From Flemingiibacterium sp045634005 (GTDB lineage: Bacteria > Bacillota > Clostridia > Oscillospirales > CAG-272), in the NCBI GenBank assembly GCA_045634005.1, contig JAZQZL010000057.1:1-43192 (forward strand): 43,192 nt of DNA. Direction: 5' to 3'. The translations under genes were made by a program, and so were the position numbers. Positions 8,898 through 16,597 of the stretch are shown here, piece after piece; the first letter of the stretch is position 1; each line of letters opens with the position of its first letter. The notes beneath the pieces were generated by a model. The model saw only the letters and a list, made by a program, of their open reading frames with translations. It ran no database searches and was not told the DNA's origin.

Positions 8898-10303
8898 TCC
8901 TTTTCCACCTCTTTGTAAAGATCACGGTATTTCGTGAGCATAATAATGTATCGGAAATTTTCGTATACACGCTTCTGACCAATCTCGCCCATCTTAAGAC
9001 GAAGCTCTCTTGATTCACAAAGCGGCTCCATGGCGTCAGCAAGCCTTGAGCGCTGCATAGGAGGAGCGAAATATCCCGCCTTGCCGAGCGTGTCCCCGGG
9101 TCCCCCGTTAAGAAGCTCACTGCAGCAGCCAACATCCGTTGTTACCGCAGGACGTCTTGCGGCAAACGATTCAAGCACGGACAGAGGTTGTCCTTCGGAA
9201 ATGCTTGTGAGCAGTGTAAAGTCGAGCTTTTCAAAATATTCGATGATGTTAACACGTCCCGTGAAAATAATCTTATCTTCAAGTCCGAGCTGTTTTACAA
9301 GGGCGTAGCATTCGTCTGCATACTCTTCGTCGTCAACGCCGCCCATGATGTGAAGGCGCACGTTGTCACGTCTGGCGCAAAGCTCAAAGAATGCGTATAT
9401 CATGGTTTTGATATCCTTGATAGGTGCAAGACGGACGACCGCACCGATATCAACCATTCCATCATCCTCTTTAAGGGGAATATCGCAAAGCCGCTCGTAA
9501 CTGATACCGTTTTCGATAACCCTACATTTGGAAGCATCGCATCCCATATCTATCTGGGTGTACATAGCACGGGTGAAAAGAGATGTCACTCGAAATGCTC
9601 TTTCGTATGTAAGGTCGGAGAGCATATAGAAAAAATCTATCCAATGTGGCTTGAAGGCTCTTGCCACCCATTTCGCGCGGATTATTTCTTCCTCACGTTC
9701 TCTTGTATATATGCCGTGCTCTGTGAGGAGCATAGGCTTTTTGGTTACGTATGCCGCCATAGAGGCGAGAAGGCCGCCGTATCCCGTGCAAATTGCGTGA
9801 TAGCAGTCTGCCTCGGGGATTTTTGTGCCCATAAGGAAAAGTACAGGCAGGAGCCTCGAGCGAACCGAATGGAACGTATCCGAAAATGCAATAAACGGGA
9901 ATTCCTTGCGGCAGGTCTCGGTGAGCGTTTCAAGAAAGCTTTCGCTTTTTAGATACGACATAGGATTGATACGTCGTACCTGATACATCTCAAAAAGCAA
10001 GTCCCAGTTTGGTTTATCGGAAGATACAAGACGTCTGAGTGCTTCCTTTTCCTCGCCGGTGAAGCGGTGATTGAAGATACCGGTATCTTTGACGCGCAGC
10101 GCATCATCAAGAAAAACCTGCTCTACCTCAACCACGTTTGGGGGCAGGGTGTAGACAAACTTATCCCTGTCTTCAGCTTTCGCGCCGATAACCCACAGCA
10201 CAAACTCATGCTCGGGCATTTCGTTTATGTATTGATGCATCCAAGTGGAAACGCCGCCGTTGATAAACGGATAGCAGCCTTCCAAAACCAAACAGATCCT
10301 CAC
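8873..10303 (-). CDS. pelF: PelF family GT4 glycosyltransferase
   Basis: A 476-residue GT-B glycosyltransferase predicted to polymerise the Pel backbone from UDP-N-acetylhexosamines in the cytoplasm. The N-terminal half has the PelF/DUF3492 signature (LEGCYPFINGGVSTW, residues about 8-22). The C-terminal half has the family 4 nucleotide-sugar site, with VVRLAPIKDI, FTGRVNIIEYF and SEGQPLSVLESFAARRP, the last carrying the EX7E-type region. It lies between the deacetylase-like gene (gap nine bases) and pelG (overlap 25 bases). No membrane helix is seen; it should be recruited by PelD, PelE and PelG. Confidence 0.94.
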   Translation of the reverse strand: MRICLVLEGCYPFINGGVSTWMHQYINEMPEHEFVLWVIGAKAEDRDKFVYTLPPNVVEVEQVFLDDALRVKDTGIFNHRFTGEEKEALRRLVSSDKPNWDLLFEMYQVRRINPMSYLKSESFLETLTETCRKEFPFIAFSDTFHSVRSRLLPVLFLMGTKIPEADCYHAICTGYGGLLASMAAYVTKKPMLLTEHGIYTREREEEIIRAKWVARAFKPHWIDFFYMLSDLTYERAFRVTSLFTRAMYTQIDMGCDASKCRVIENGISYERLCDIPLKEDDGMVDIGAVVRLAPIKDIKTMIYAFFELCARRDNVRLHIMGGVDDEEYADECYALVKQLGLEDKIIFTGRVNIIEYFEKLDFTLLTSISEGQPLSVLESFAARRPAVTTDVGCCSELLNGGPGDTLGKAGYFAPPMQRSRLADAMEPLCESRELRLKMGEIGQKRVYENFRYIIMLTKYRDLYKEVEKEWPELASN

Positions 10304-10312
10304 AGCTTACTC

Positions 10313-12169
10313 CTATTTCAGTGTAATTTCAACGGTATCACTTACTGCAGACAGCAGATAAAGTCCGCCTGTAAGATGAGTGAGTTCACCACCGGTAACA
10401 CTTTCGGGTGATTTTTCGTTAAATCGGACGAGAAACTGTGCCTCGTCGCAGAAATTGCCAATAGTTATTTTCACGCCGCTCCCGGTATACTCCGTTTTCG
10501 GCGCCACTGCCGCAAAGCGCTGTACAGCAGCAGACGCCTCAGTGCCGGTAAGATTACGAAGTCCCGGCGCTGATTCATAGAGCCACGACAGAAAAGCATC
10601 AAAACGTCGCTTCATCTCCCCCCAACCAAGCTCCGCACCACGCTCGGGGTCGAGTGCATCATCCGGGTGGGTAAAATGGCTGTTTATAAAATGCAGATTC
10701 AGCTCAGATATAGCGGCTAAATTTTGGAAGTCATCCAAAATAAAACCGGATATAACGCGCGGCTGATCGACGATGCCGTTTTCATCCACCCAAAACTCCT
10801 GCATACATCCAAAATCAAGCTCCGCATCTGCTATATCATCGAAATAAATTCCGGAAATGGTTTTTATGTGCGGATATTCCTTTATCAAAAACTGTCTGCC
10901 CTCGTCTGACAAAAGGTTTGAGGGCGGAACGTACAGCGAAAACTCAGCATCAGGGAAAAGCGTGTCGCAAAGCTCGATAAGCTCGTCAAACGCCGCCTTC
11001 ATTGCGGACTCAGACTGCCAGGTTTTGTAGTCGTAATGATCCTTGTAATCTCTGTTCGACAAAACGAGCGGCTGATGGTTATAGCCATGATATCCAAGCT
11101 CGCCGCCTTTTCGCAGGAGCATATTTCCGAAATTAAGAAATGTTCCGGTGTCGGGTGCAGCATCTGCTGTTCCGTCAACATGATTGTCATAGGATTCGAT
11201 GGCAAGTCCGGTGTATTTCAGTCCGTATTCGTCGGCGAAATTCATCATGTCTGGCCACCAGATGTTTATGTAGAAATCACGGATGGTCGTGTGATAGTCC
11301 CGCTGTATGTATTCACTGTTACCGCTCGGTATCTGAGAGGGAAAGTCGTCCAGATAAAACGTGGACGAGTTGATAACAGGATACACGCACACATCCGAAA
11401 GCAAGCTATAAGACGCCGCATAAAATCCGCGCATCGCTTTGTCGTACATACCGATATTGTCCACTACAAAAACACCGCTTCCGTACTCTTTTTTCCAAAC
11501 AAGCGGCACACCGTCAGGTCCATCGGCATTTGCATATACCTTTGCATCATCCGAGAGTACAACAGTAAGCGAGGATTCAAAGGGATCGGGAACGGCAAAC
11601 GCACGTCCTCCGCCTATCATAAACTCCTCTCTGGGATAAATGCTCTCTACCGTATAGTAGTCGGGCGAAAGATCGTCAATTCCGATTATCTGTGAGATCG
11701 CAGAGGAATATACGTTGGTTTCAAGCACCAGCGGAAACCATGCGGCACCACCGTTCTGTACAAAGTCGCAAAGGGCGGCAACCGATTGTCCAAGAGGAGT
11801 AAGATCGGACAAAAGTACAATGACTTGCGCGAATCCTTCAAAGGGTGGCAGTATGTCCTGTGCAAGGTCTACCGAAGCATACCCGACCTTCATGTCGGCA
11901 AGGATGACAGCAAACTGCTCATACGCTGTGCACGAGGATACATCGCCGCTATGGTGCAATAAAAGCGCATTTTTATCTAAAGAGTCACAGGCATCATCCT
12001 TTGTGACTATCTTATCCTGCGGCATTAGTTCAAGCTTTCTGTCATAACGGTTTGCCCGTATTCCGCTCAGCTCCACAAGCAGAACCGCCGAAATCAGCGA
12101 AAACACCAGCAGGATAACAAGTATTCCCTTGAAGCTGAACTTGCGAATACCGTTTATCAGCTCACCCAA
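10313..12169 (-). CDS. DUF2194 polysaccharide-deacetylase-like protein (PelA deacetylase counterpart)
   Basis: A 618-residue protein with one N-terminal membrane helix (about residues 14-33) and a large extracytoplasmic part. Residues 55-265 resemble a glutamine-amidotransferase-like or Rossmann module. From about 268 a carbohydrate-esterase-4-like domain begins: DD at 274-275 and the H-x3-H motif HGYNH at 361-365 are the expected metal ligands. In Gram-positive pel operons the deacetylase part of PelA (PelA-DA) occupies this position before pelF, so partial deacetylation of the polymer outside the cell is the likely job. No glycoside hydrolase domain is evident. It overlaps the PelE gene by 13 bases. 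Confidence 0.82.
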   Translation of the reverse strand: MGELINGIRKFSFKGILVILLVFSLISAVLLVELSGIRANRYDRKLELMPQDKIVTKDDACDSLDKNALLLHHSGDVSSCTAYEQFAVILADMKVGYASVDLAQDILPPFEGFAQVIVLLSDLTPLGQSVAALCDFVQNGGAAWFPLVLETNVYSSAISQIIGIDDLSPDYYTVESIYPREEFMIGGGRAFAVPDPFESSLTVVLSDDAKVYANADGPDGVPLVWKKEYGSGVFVVDNIGMYDKAMRGFYAASYSLLSDVCVYPVINSSTFYLDDFPSQIPSGNSEYIQRDYHTTIRDFYINIWWPDMMNFADEYGLKYTGLAIESYDNHVDGTADAAPDTGTFLNFGNMLLRKGGELGYHGYNHQPLVLSNRDYKDHYDYKTWQSESAMKAAFDELIELCDTLFPDAEFSLYVPPSNLLSDEGRQFLIKEYPHIKTISGIYFDDIADAELDFGCMQEFWVDENGIVDQPRVISGFILDDFQNLAAISELNLHFINSHFTHPDDALDPERGAELGWGEMKRRFDAFLSWLYESAPGLRNLTGTEASAAVQRFAAVAPKTEYTGSGVKITIGNFCDEAQFLVRFNEKSPESVTGGELTHLTGGLYLLSAVSDTVEITLK

Positions 12170-13035
12170 AACGCAAGCGCCTCCTTAGTTTTTGATGATT
12201 TGTAAATCTGACTGTTTTCCGTTTCTTTTACAAAGTCCTGTATCTCACGACCATTGCCAAGTGAGGCGAGATACTGTATTTTTAACAGGATATATTCCTC
12301 AGCCTCCGGCCATTTTTCGCCCATTCTGCTGATAACTTCTCCGGCGACATCATAGTTTTTGCGCTTCAGCTCATTTAGGACAAGGCGTGAATAATCGGTA
12401 ATATCACCGTCCACCGCTATTTTTTTGCTTATCAGCTGGCAGAAAAGCTCGCGGTTCATAACCTCAACCTGTCCTTGCATAAGGTTCTGCGTAAGGCAGG
12501 TCCACAAAAAGTCTATGTAATTTGACAGAACACCCATGTCGTCGGGATTTGCGGTGTGTTCCGCATCCAGCTTCTGGAGCATATAGTCGTTTTCCTTGGA
12601 TATCTCCACCATCGCCGTTACAGCGTAGTGTACGACTTCGGTGTCATCGTTGTTTCCTGCTTTTTGCAAAAATTCCACATAATCACCTGGGTTGTCGTTC
12701 AGAACATCCATGATAATGGATCGGCGCTCTCTCGCCGAGTTGATAAGCAGAGCTTCCTCAATCGGAATTGCGGTGTCAGCCTTTTTTTCATCCACTGTGA
12801 CGCTTTTATAAAGCTCAGATTCAAGCTTTAATTTTTCAACGCCTATCTCGGCAGAATCGGTAGCATCAAATGCTATCTGAAAATGCAGTATGAGCACGAT
12901 CAGCACTCCCCAAAGCGGAAGCAGAAGCGCCACGAAGAACATATATTTATGTACCGACAGAACTCGGATTTTGATTCCAAAAAACACAAGCAGGCATACA
13001 AGAAGATGCACAGCTACAGCTATAATATAAAGCAT
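12157..13035 (-). CDS. pelE: PelE-like membrane protein with helical repeats
   Basis: A 292-residue protein with two N-terminal membrane helices (about 2-21 and 30-52), followed by an alpha-helical, charge-rich cytoplasmic part that looks like tetratricopeptide-type repeats. This is the PelE layout: a membrane anchor plus TPR-like scaffold that joins PelD, PelF and PelG. Sequence similarity of PelE proteins is low, so the call rests on topology and on its place directly after pelD (12-base gap). Confidence 0.75.
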   Translation of the reverse strand: MLYIIAVAVHLLVCLLVFFGIKIRVLSVHKYMFFVALLLPLWGVLIVLILHFQIAFDATDSAEIGVEKLKLESELYKSVTVDEKKADTAIPIEEALLINSARERRSIIMDVLNDNPGDYVEFLQKAGNNDDTEVVHYAVTAMVEISKENDYMLQKLDAEHTANPDDMGVLSNYIDFLWTCLTQNLMQGQVEVMNRELFCQLISKKIAVDGDITDYSRLVLNELKRKNYDVAGEVISRMGEKWPEAEEYILLKIQYLASLGNGREIQDFVKETENSQIYKSSKTKEALAFWVS

Positions 13036-13047
13036 ATATCGCCTTTC

Positions 13048-15834
13048 TTATTTTATGACGGTGACGGTGATGTCAAGCCCCTCAAATCGCGGCAGGATAA
13101 ATTCGATGTCATTTTCAGTTGCCTGAGAGAGAATGAGGCGCAGCTTACCGTCGTTTGTAATTCCGAGAATATCGTTAAGCCTTATCTTGCCGGTGAGCAT
13201 ATCATCCGCTTCTTTCAAAGTATGACCGTTCAATGAAAACTCCAGCATAACGTAGGTCGACACCTTCTTTTCCGCGAGTGCGGCAAAATTCTGTACGCAC
13301 TCCTCAAAGTATTCGGCGTTCATTATGTGTGTGCCTGAGATATACTGCTTTTCAATGAGGGCGTTGCTATAGTCATGTGCGCGCAGAAGTGACATCTGCA
13401 CAAGATCACGCAAAATTTTGAAAAGGTTTACATAATAAAGCGAGCGCTGATCCATATCCGCATGCCATAGGAATATCATCAGTACAAGCTCATCCCCACG
13501 GTAAACACCTGCCGCATACATGGGATACTCGCTTTTAAGCTCGGTATTTTTCCATATACCGCCCCCTCGAAGTTTTTCGATAACGGGTGCGTAGGTCCCC
13601 AGAGAAACAGAGCGTGCGGCAACGTCTAAAAGATCTCTCGATGCAACCTCAAGACGTCCGTATGCGTTCTTTGCGTTTACGGAATATACCGCGATGCTCT
13701 TGTTTTCAAGGATATCTTCAAAGGTTTCGATAGTGCGAAGGTATAGCTGCTGTGGAGCAACGGTGTTAAGCTTTCGGGTGATGTCGAAAATCTTGCCAAA
13801 GCTGTCCTTTGAGCTGATGATCTGCTTTTTGAGGTCCTTTTTCTCACGAAGGGTATCCTCGTATATCTCTCCGGTGAAGATAAGCTTATTTTCTAACAGT
13901 TTGTTCTGCTCTTCGAGATATTTGCCGTGCTCCTCTTTTTTCAGATTGACGTAGCCGCAAAGCCCACCCACCAGGAAAAAGAACACAAATGCAAGCCAAT
14001 TTGTCGGCTCGTAAAATATGGTCAGCGGATCTGTTCCCGCCATGACCTTTGCGATGAAATATGAAACGCTGGCAAGTGCCGATGCGGCGATACCGAAGGA
14101 CAAGCCATACAGCGTTGCCATGATCACGATAAAGATTGTTCTGAAATCAACGATGGAAAAGATAACGGCAGAGTCGGTTATATGTATAAACAGCTCGGAT
14201 AGGAAAAACAGCAGAAACAGCTCGATGATCTTTATGGCATACGAATGCGTTGAGAGCCATTTTTTGACTCTGGCAAAAAATGGCTCTGCTTTGTCCTTTT
14301 TGGTGGTAAGATAGAGCTCGTACTGCTCCTCTATATCCTCGAGAACAGATATCTTCGCAAACCAGCCGTATTCGTTTCTGAGTGCCGTATTTGTGGTTTT
14401 GATAATACCCGAGGTATGGCTCTCGGTAAATTCCGTTTTCACATTCGCAGCGAGGTTTTTAAGGCGCTCGGCAAAATCGGAGAAGGTAAGGTGAAATTCA
14501 TCTCCAACGCTTAAAATACCGCTGCCGGATTTCCAGTTATCAACGATACGGGTAAGCAGATCCGACAGATCCGTGAGGGAGAGGAAATGGATCCTCGACG
14601 TGGGAGATTCCGGGATTCGAACGGTTTTACCCGAGTGTATTTGCTCAAATACACCGTAAAGGAAATCGTTTTTATACACCGGGCTGTAAAGGTACGGTAT
14701 CTGCACGGTTTTGATGTCAAGAGAGTATCGCTTTGCGTAAAATTCGCAAAGCTTTTCGTTAGCCGATGCCATTATCGCCTTGTCGGTGCGCTCGCTGAAT
14801 GAGGAATCGAGAGGCGACAGATAGAGAATCTTGATTTCTTTTTGCATCTCTGCAGAGAACTGCAGAACCTCACGAAGCTCCTCTGCATCGTTTTGATCGG
14901 TAGAATGGAATTTCAGTCCCACCGAGAAAAAGACGATGAGGTCGAATTCGTAGGTTTCAAGAATGGCCTTAACCGACGGTTTGCGCACACGGAACAGCTT
15001 TATTCGATCAGCGCCGCCGAGTTCAGTGTTCCCGAGCACCATAACCTTACTTTGCGGGAATGTAGATTGCACAAATTCCTCGGTAAGGTATTCGGTATTT
15101 CCGACAAGCAGAACTCTCGCAAGGCTGATATCGGCATATTCCCCCACAACACTGCGCTTTTTCTGCAGTTTTTCTCTGAAGGTGACCAGTGTTCGGTGAT
15201 TGACAACGCGTATAAGACATTCCACGAGTTCCTTGTCAAAAACGCCGCACATTCCGCTTGAAATCATCTGAAGTGCTACGTCCTGGGAAAATGCTTCCTT
15301 ATAGCTGCGGGAACTTGTCAGTGCATCATAGGAATCCGCAAGTGCAACAACCTTGGCACACAGCGGAATAGCGTCACCACGAAGCCCTTCGGGATATCCG
15401 GTGCCGTCAATTCGCTCGTGATGGTATTTGGCAATCTGTGCGGCATATTCAACGGTTTTTGGAGAAACATCCCCATGATATGCCTCACGGATAGTCTGCT
15501 CGCCGAATACGGAGTGCTTTTTAATGATATCGTATTCGACCGGAGAAAGTGTTCCGGGATAATCGAGAATGCTTTTCGGGATCTGAAGCTTGCCGATATC
15601 GTGCAGTGCAGATGCCATCGCTATTGCAGTTATATCTTCTTCGGGGAGAGACAGCTCCGGCTTATATGCAGACAGTTCGCGAAGAAGAAATTCCGTGATC
15701 ATTCTTACATGGTAAATATGATATATGCTCTCACCGTTAAGTTCTCTTTCTTCGATATCATCGGCAAGGTATTCAATTTTCAGTTCATTCGAGTCGTTTT
15801 TCGTATAAAAAGCCAGTATTGGCGTTCCTTGCAT
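13048..15834 (-). CDS. pelD: HD-GYP / degenerate SDR / PelD fusion protein
   Basis: A 928-residue fusion heading the Pel operon. Residues 35-225 are an HD-GYP cyclic di-GMP phosphodiesterase domain with HDIGK at 78-82 and HHERIDGTGYP at 138-148, both intact. Residues about 237-512 resemble an NAD-dependent epimerase, but the glycine-rich loop is lost and the Tyr of the YxxxK pair is replaced by Ser. Residues 534-629 carry about four membrane helices, then a coiled coil, a GAF domain (about 690-800) and a degenerate GGDEF domain (805-928). The RxxD I-site of PelD is kept as RLND at 885-888 (bases 13171-13182), five residues before the lost GGDEF signature. PelD binds cyclic di-GMP there to switch on the synthase. 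The ATG at 15834 has AAGGAG nine bases upstream; the ATG at 15843 abuts it. Confidence 0.9.
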   Translation of the reverse strand: MQGTPILAFYTKNDSNELKIEYLADDIEERELNGESIYHIYHVRMITEFLLRELSAYKPELSLPEEDITAIAMASALHDIGKLQIPKSILDYPGTLSPVEYDIIKKHSVFGEQTIREAYHGDVSPKTVEYAAQIAKYHHERIDGTGYPEGLRGDAIPLCAKVVALADSYDALTSSRSYKEAFSQDVALQMISSGMCGVFDKELVECLIRVVNHRTLVTFREKLQKKRSVVGEYADISLARVLLVGNTEYLTEEFVQSTFPQSKVMVLGNTELGGADRIKLFRVRKPSVKAILETYEFDLIVFFSVGLKFHSTDQNDAEELREVLQFSAEMQKEIKILYLSPLDSSFSERTDKAIMASANEKLCEFYAKRYSLDIKTVQIPYLYSPVYKNDFLYGVFEQIHSGKTVRIPESPTSRIHFLSLTDLSDLLTRIVDNWKSGSGILSVGDEFHLTFSDFAERLKNLAANVKTEFTESHTSGIIKTTNTALRNEYGWFAKISVLEDIEEQYELYLTTKKDKAEPFFARVKKWLSTHSYAIKIIELFLLFFLSELFIHITDSAVIFSIVDFRTIFIVIMATLYGLSFGIAASALASVSYFIAKVMAGTDPLTIFYEPTNWLAFVFFFLVGGLCGYVNLKKEEHGKYLEEQNKLLENKLIFTGEIYEDTLREKKDLKKQIISSKDSFGKIFDITRKLNTVAPQQLYLRTIETFEDILENKSIAVYSVNAKNAYGRLEVASRDLLDVAARSVSLGTYAPVIEKLRGGGIWKNTELKSEYPMYAAGVYRGDELVLMIFLWHADMDQRSLYYVNLFKILRDLVQMSLLRAHDYSNALIEKQYISGTHIMNAEYFEECVQNFAALAEKKVSTYVMLEFSLNGHTLKEADDMLTGKIRLNDILGITNDGKLRLILSQATENDIEFILPRFEGLDITVTVIK

Positions 15835-16233
15835 TGCAGACATCTCCTTGAGGTAAGAATAAGAGAAAAGGCATCATTGATTGTATAATATATCCATTGT
15901 ATCATTATATTATATCACGCGAATATGACAGAGAGATGAACAAATATAGCCACATATATTAACGAACTCTAATGGAGTAACCTTTCTCGCCCTGGTTTCC
16001 ATCCGTTAAATAGTTCTTTCAATATTTAATGTTGCTGGGATTTACCTGTTCGCTTGTGCGATACACACATGTTTCGACGACAGAGGAATAATACTTATTT
16101 TCTTACATAACCAGTCCTACTCACCTGTTCAGATATGTTCAACCCTGAAATAGTATCTTAGCATTCGCGTGTTTTCAAGATTCACCCCTTTTTCTTTGTC
16201 TACTGCGGCGCAAATAATTATCCGCAAAACCAC
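15835..16233. other. Upstream region of the Pel operon
   Basis: About 400 bases without a supported gene. The part nearest pelD (15890-15915) is very AT-rich with overlapping TATAAT-like words on the minus strand, so the operon promoter is probably here, but I find no convincing -35 element at 17-base spacing. I looked for the conserved cores of class I and II cyclic di-GMP riboswitches and did not find them. Confidence 0.4.
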
Positions 16234-16262
16234 TTGACAACCGCCGTCATACGAGTTACAAT
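16234..16262 (+). promoter_or_regulatory. Strong sigma-A promoter
   Basis: TTGACA (16234-16239), a 17-base spacer and TACAAT (16257-16262). Predicted transcription start near 16269, which is the first base of the hairpin at 16270-16304. No open frame follows. It may once have driven the tRNA-Pro gene or a mobile-element function. Confidence 0.7.
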
Positions 16263-16269
16263 ACAAACG

Positions 16270-16311
16270 CCTCCCGAACCGCAAATCTCGCGGATTCAGG
16301 GAGGCATTTTT
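16270..16311 (+). terminator. Hairpin with T-run directly after the promoter
   Basis: CCTCCCGAACCGC (16270-16282) pairs imperfectly with GCGGATTCAGGGAGG (16290-16304) and is followed by CATTTTTG. The same element recurs at 17569-17611. A transcript from the promoter at 16234 would be only about 40 nucleotides if this terminates. Confidence 0.55.
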
Positions 16312-16338
16312 GTCCACATATTTGACCACTTACAGAAC

Positions 16339-16432
16339 CGGACTACACGGACACAAGAGCACACGAGAGCATGAAACTGCGGATTTTCCGGACAGGAAAG
16401 CACTAAAAAAACACAAAAAGCACCGAAAAAAC
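16339..16432. repeat. Direct repeat copy A (right of the Pel operon)
   Basis: Copy of the repeat also found at 78-170 and 17638-17730, same orientation. It is preceded by TCCACATATTTGACCACTT (16313-16331), a pair of GACCAC-type words as in the other copies. It continues to the right into the tRNA-Pro fragment at 16446. This arrangement, short direct repeats next to a tRNA 3' end, resembles the attachment arm of an integrase-driven element; that reading is inference. Confidence 0.75.
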
Positions 16433-16445
16433 GTTCCGGCCGGCG

Positions 16446-16490
16446 TTGGGGTGGTAGAGGCCGCAAGTTCAAGTCTTGTCACTCAGACCA
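16446..16490 (+). pseudogene. 3' half of a tRNA-Pro(GGG) gene
   Basis: The sequence folds exactly as the distal half of a tRNA: anticodon loop TTGGGGT (16446-16452, anticodon GGG), 3' anticodon stem GGTAG, five-base variable loop AGGCC, T stem GCAAG / T loop TTCAAGT / CTTGT (16463-16479), acceptor strand CACTCAG, discriminator A and encoded CCA (16488-16490). The 5' half is missing: the bases to the left neither pair with the stem nor form a D arm. The loop and T arm resemble bacterial tRNA-Pro. Such fragments are left when an element integrates into a tRNA gene. Confidence 0.72.
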
Positions 16491-16565
16491 AAACGAGGGT
16501 TCATAACTGATGTTAGGAACACTCGATATTTTTTTGCCTGTGTTTACTTAATATTTGATTGTTTG

Positions 16566-16589
16566 GAGCAGATTCGTCTGCTCTTTTTT
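16566..16589 (+). terminator. Rho-independent terminator after the tRNA fragment
   Basis: Perfect seven-base stem GAGCAGA / TCTGCTC with a TTCG tetraloop and six T residues. Plus-strand direction. It is probably the original terminator of the tRNA-Pro gene. Confidence 0.8.
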
Positions 16590-16597
16590 GTTTTTAG

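Noticed and set aside
9188..9952. Plus-strand open frame of 254 codons
   Set aside because: It lies wholly antisense to pelF, whose protein is clearly recognisable; the plus-strand product has no family features.
11036..11695. Plus-strand open frame of 219 codons
   Set aside because: Antisense shadow of the DUF2194 gene; no ribosome site or recognisable domain.
13600..15100. Active UDP-sugar epimerase inside the PelD fusion (a PelX-like function)
   Set aside because: The region has epimerase-like C-terminal words, but the glycine-rich nucleotide loop is lost and the Tyr of the YxxxK pair is Ser, so catalysis is unlikely.
15835..16233. Possible cyclic di-GMP riboswitch upstream of the Pel operon
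   Set aside because: A riboswitch would fit the biology, but the conserved core words of class I and class II aptamers are not present on the minus strand.
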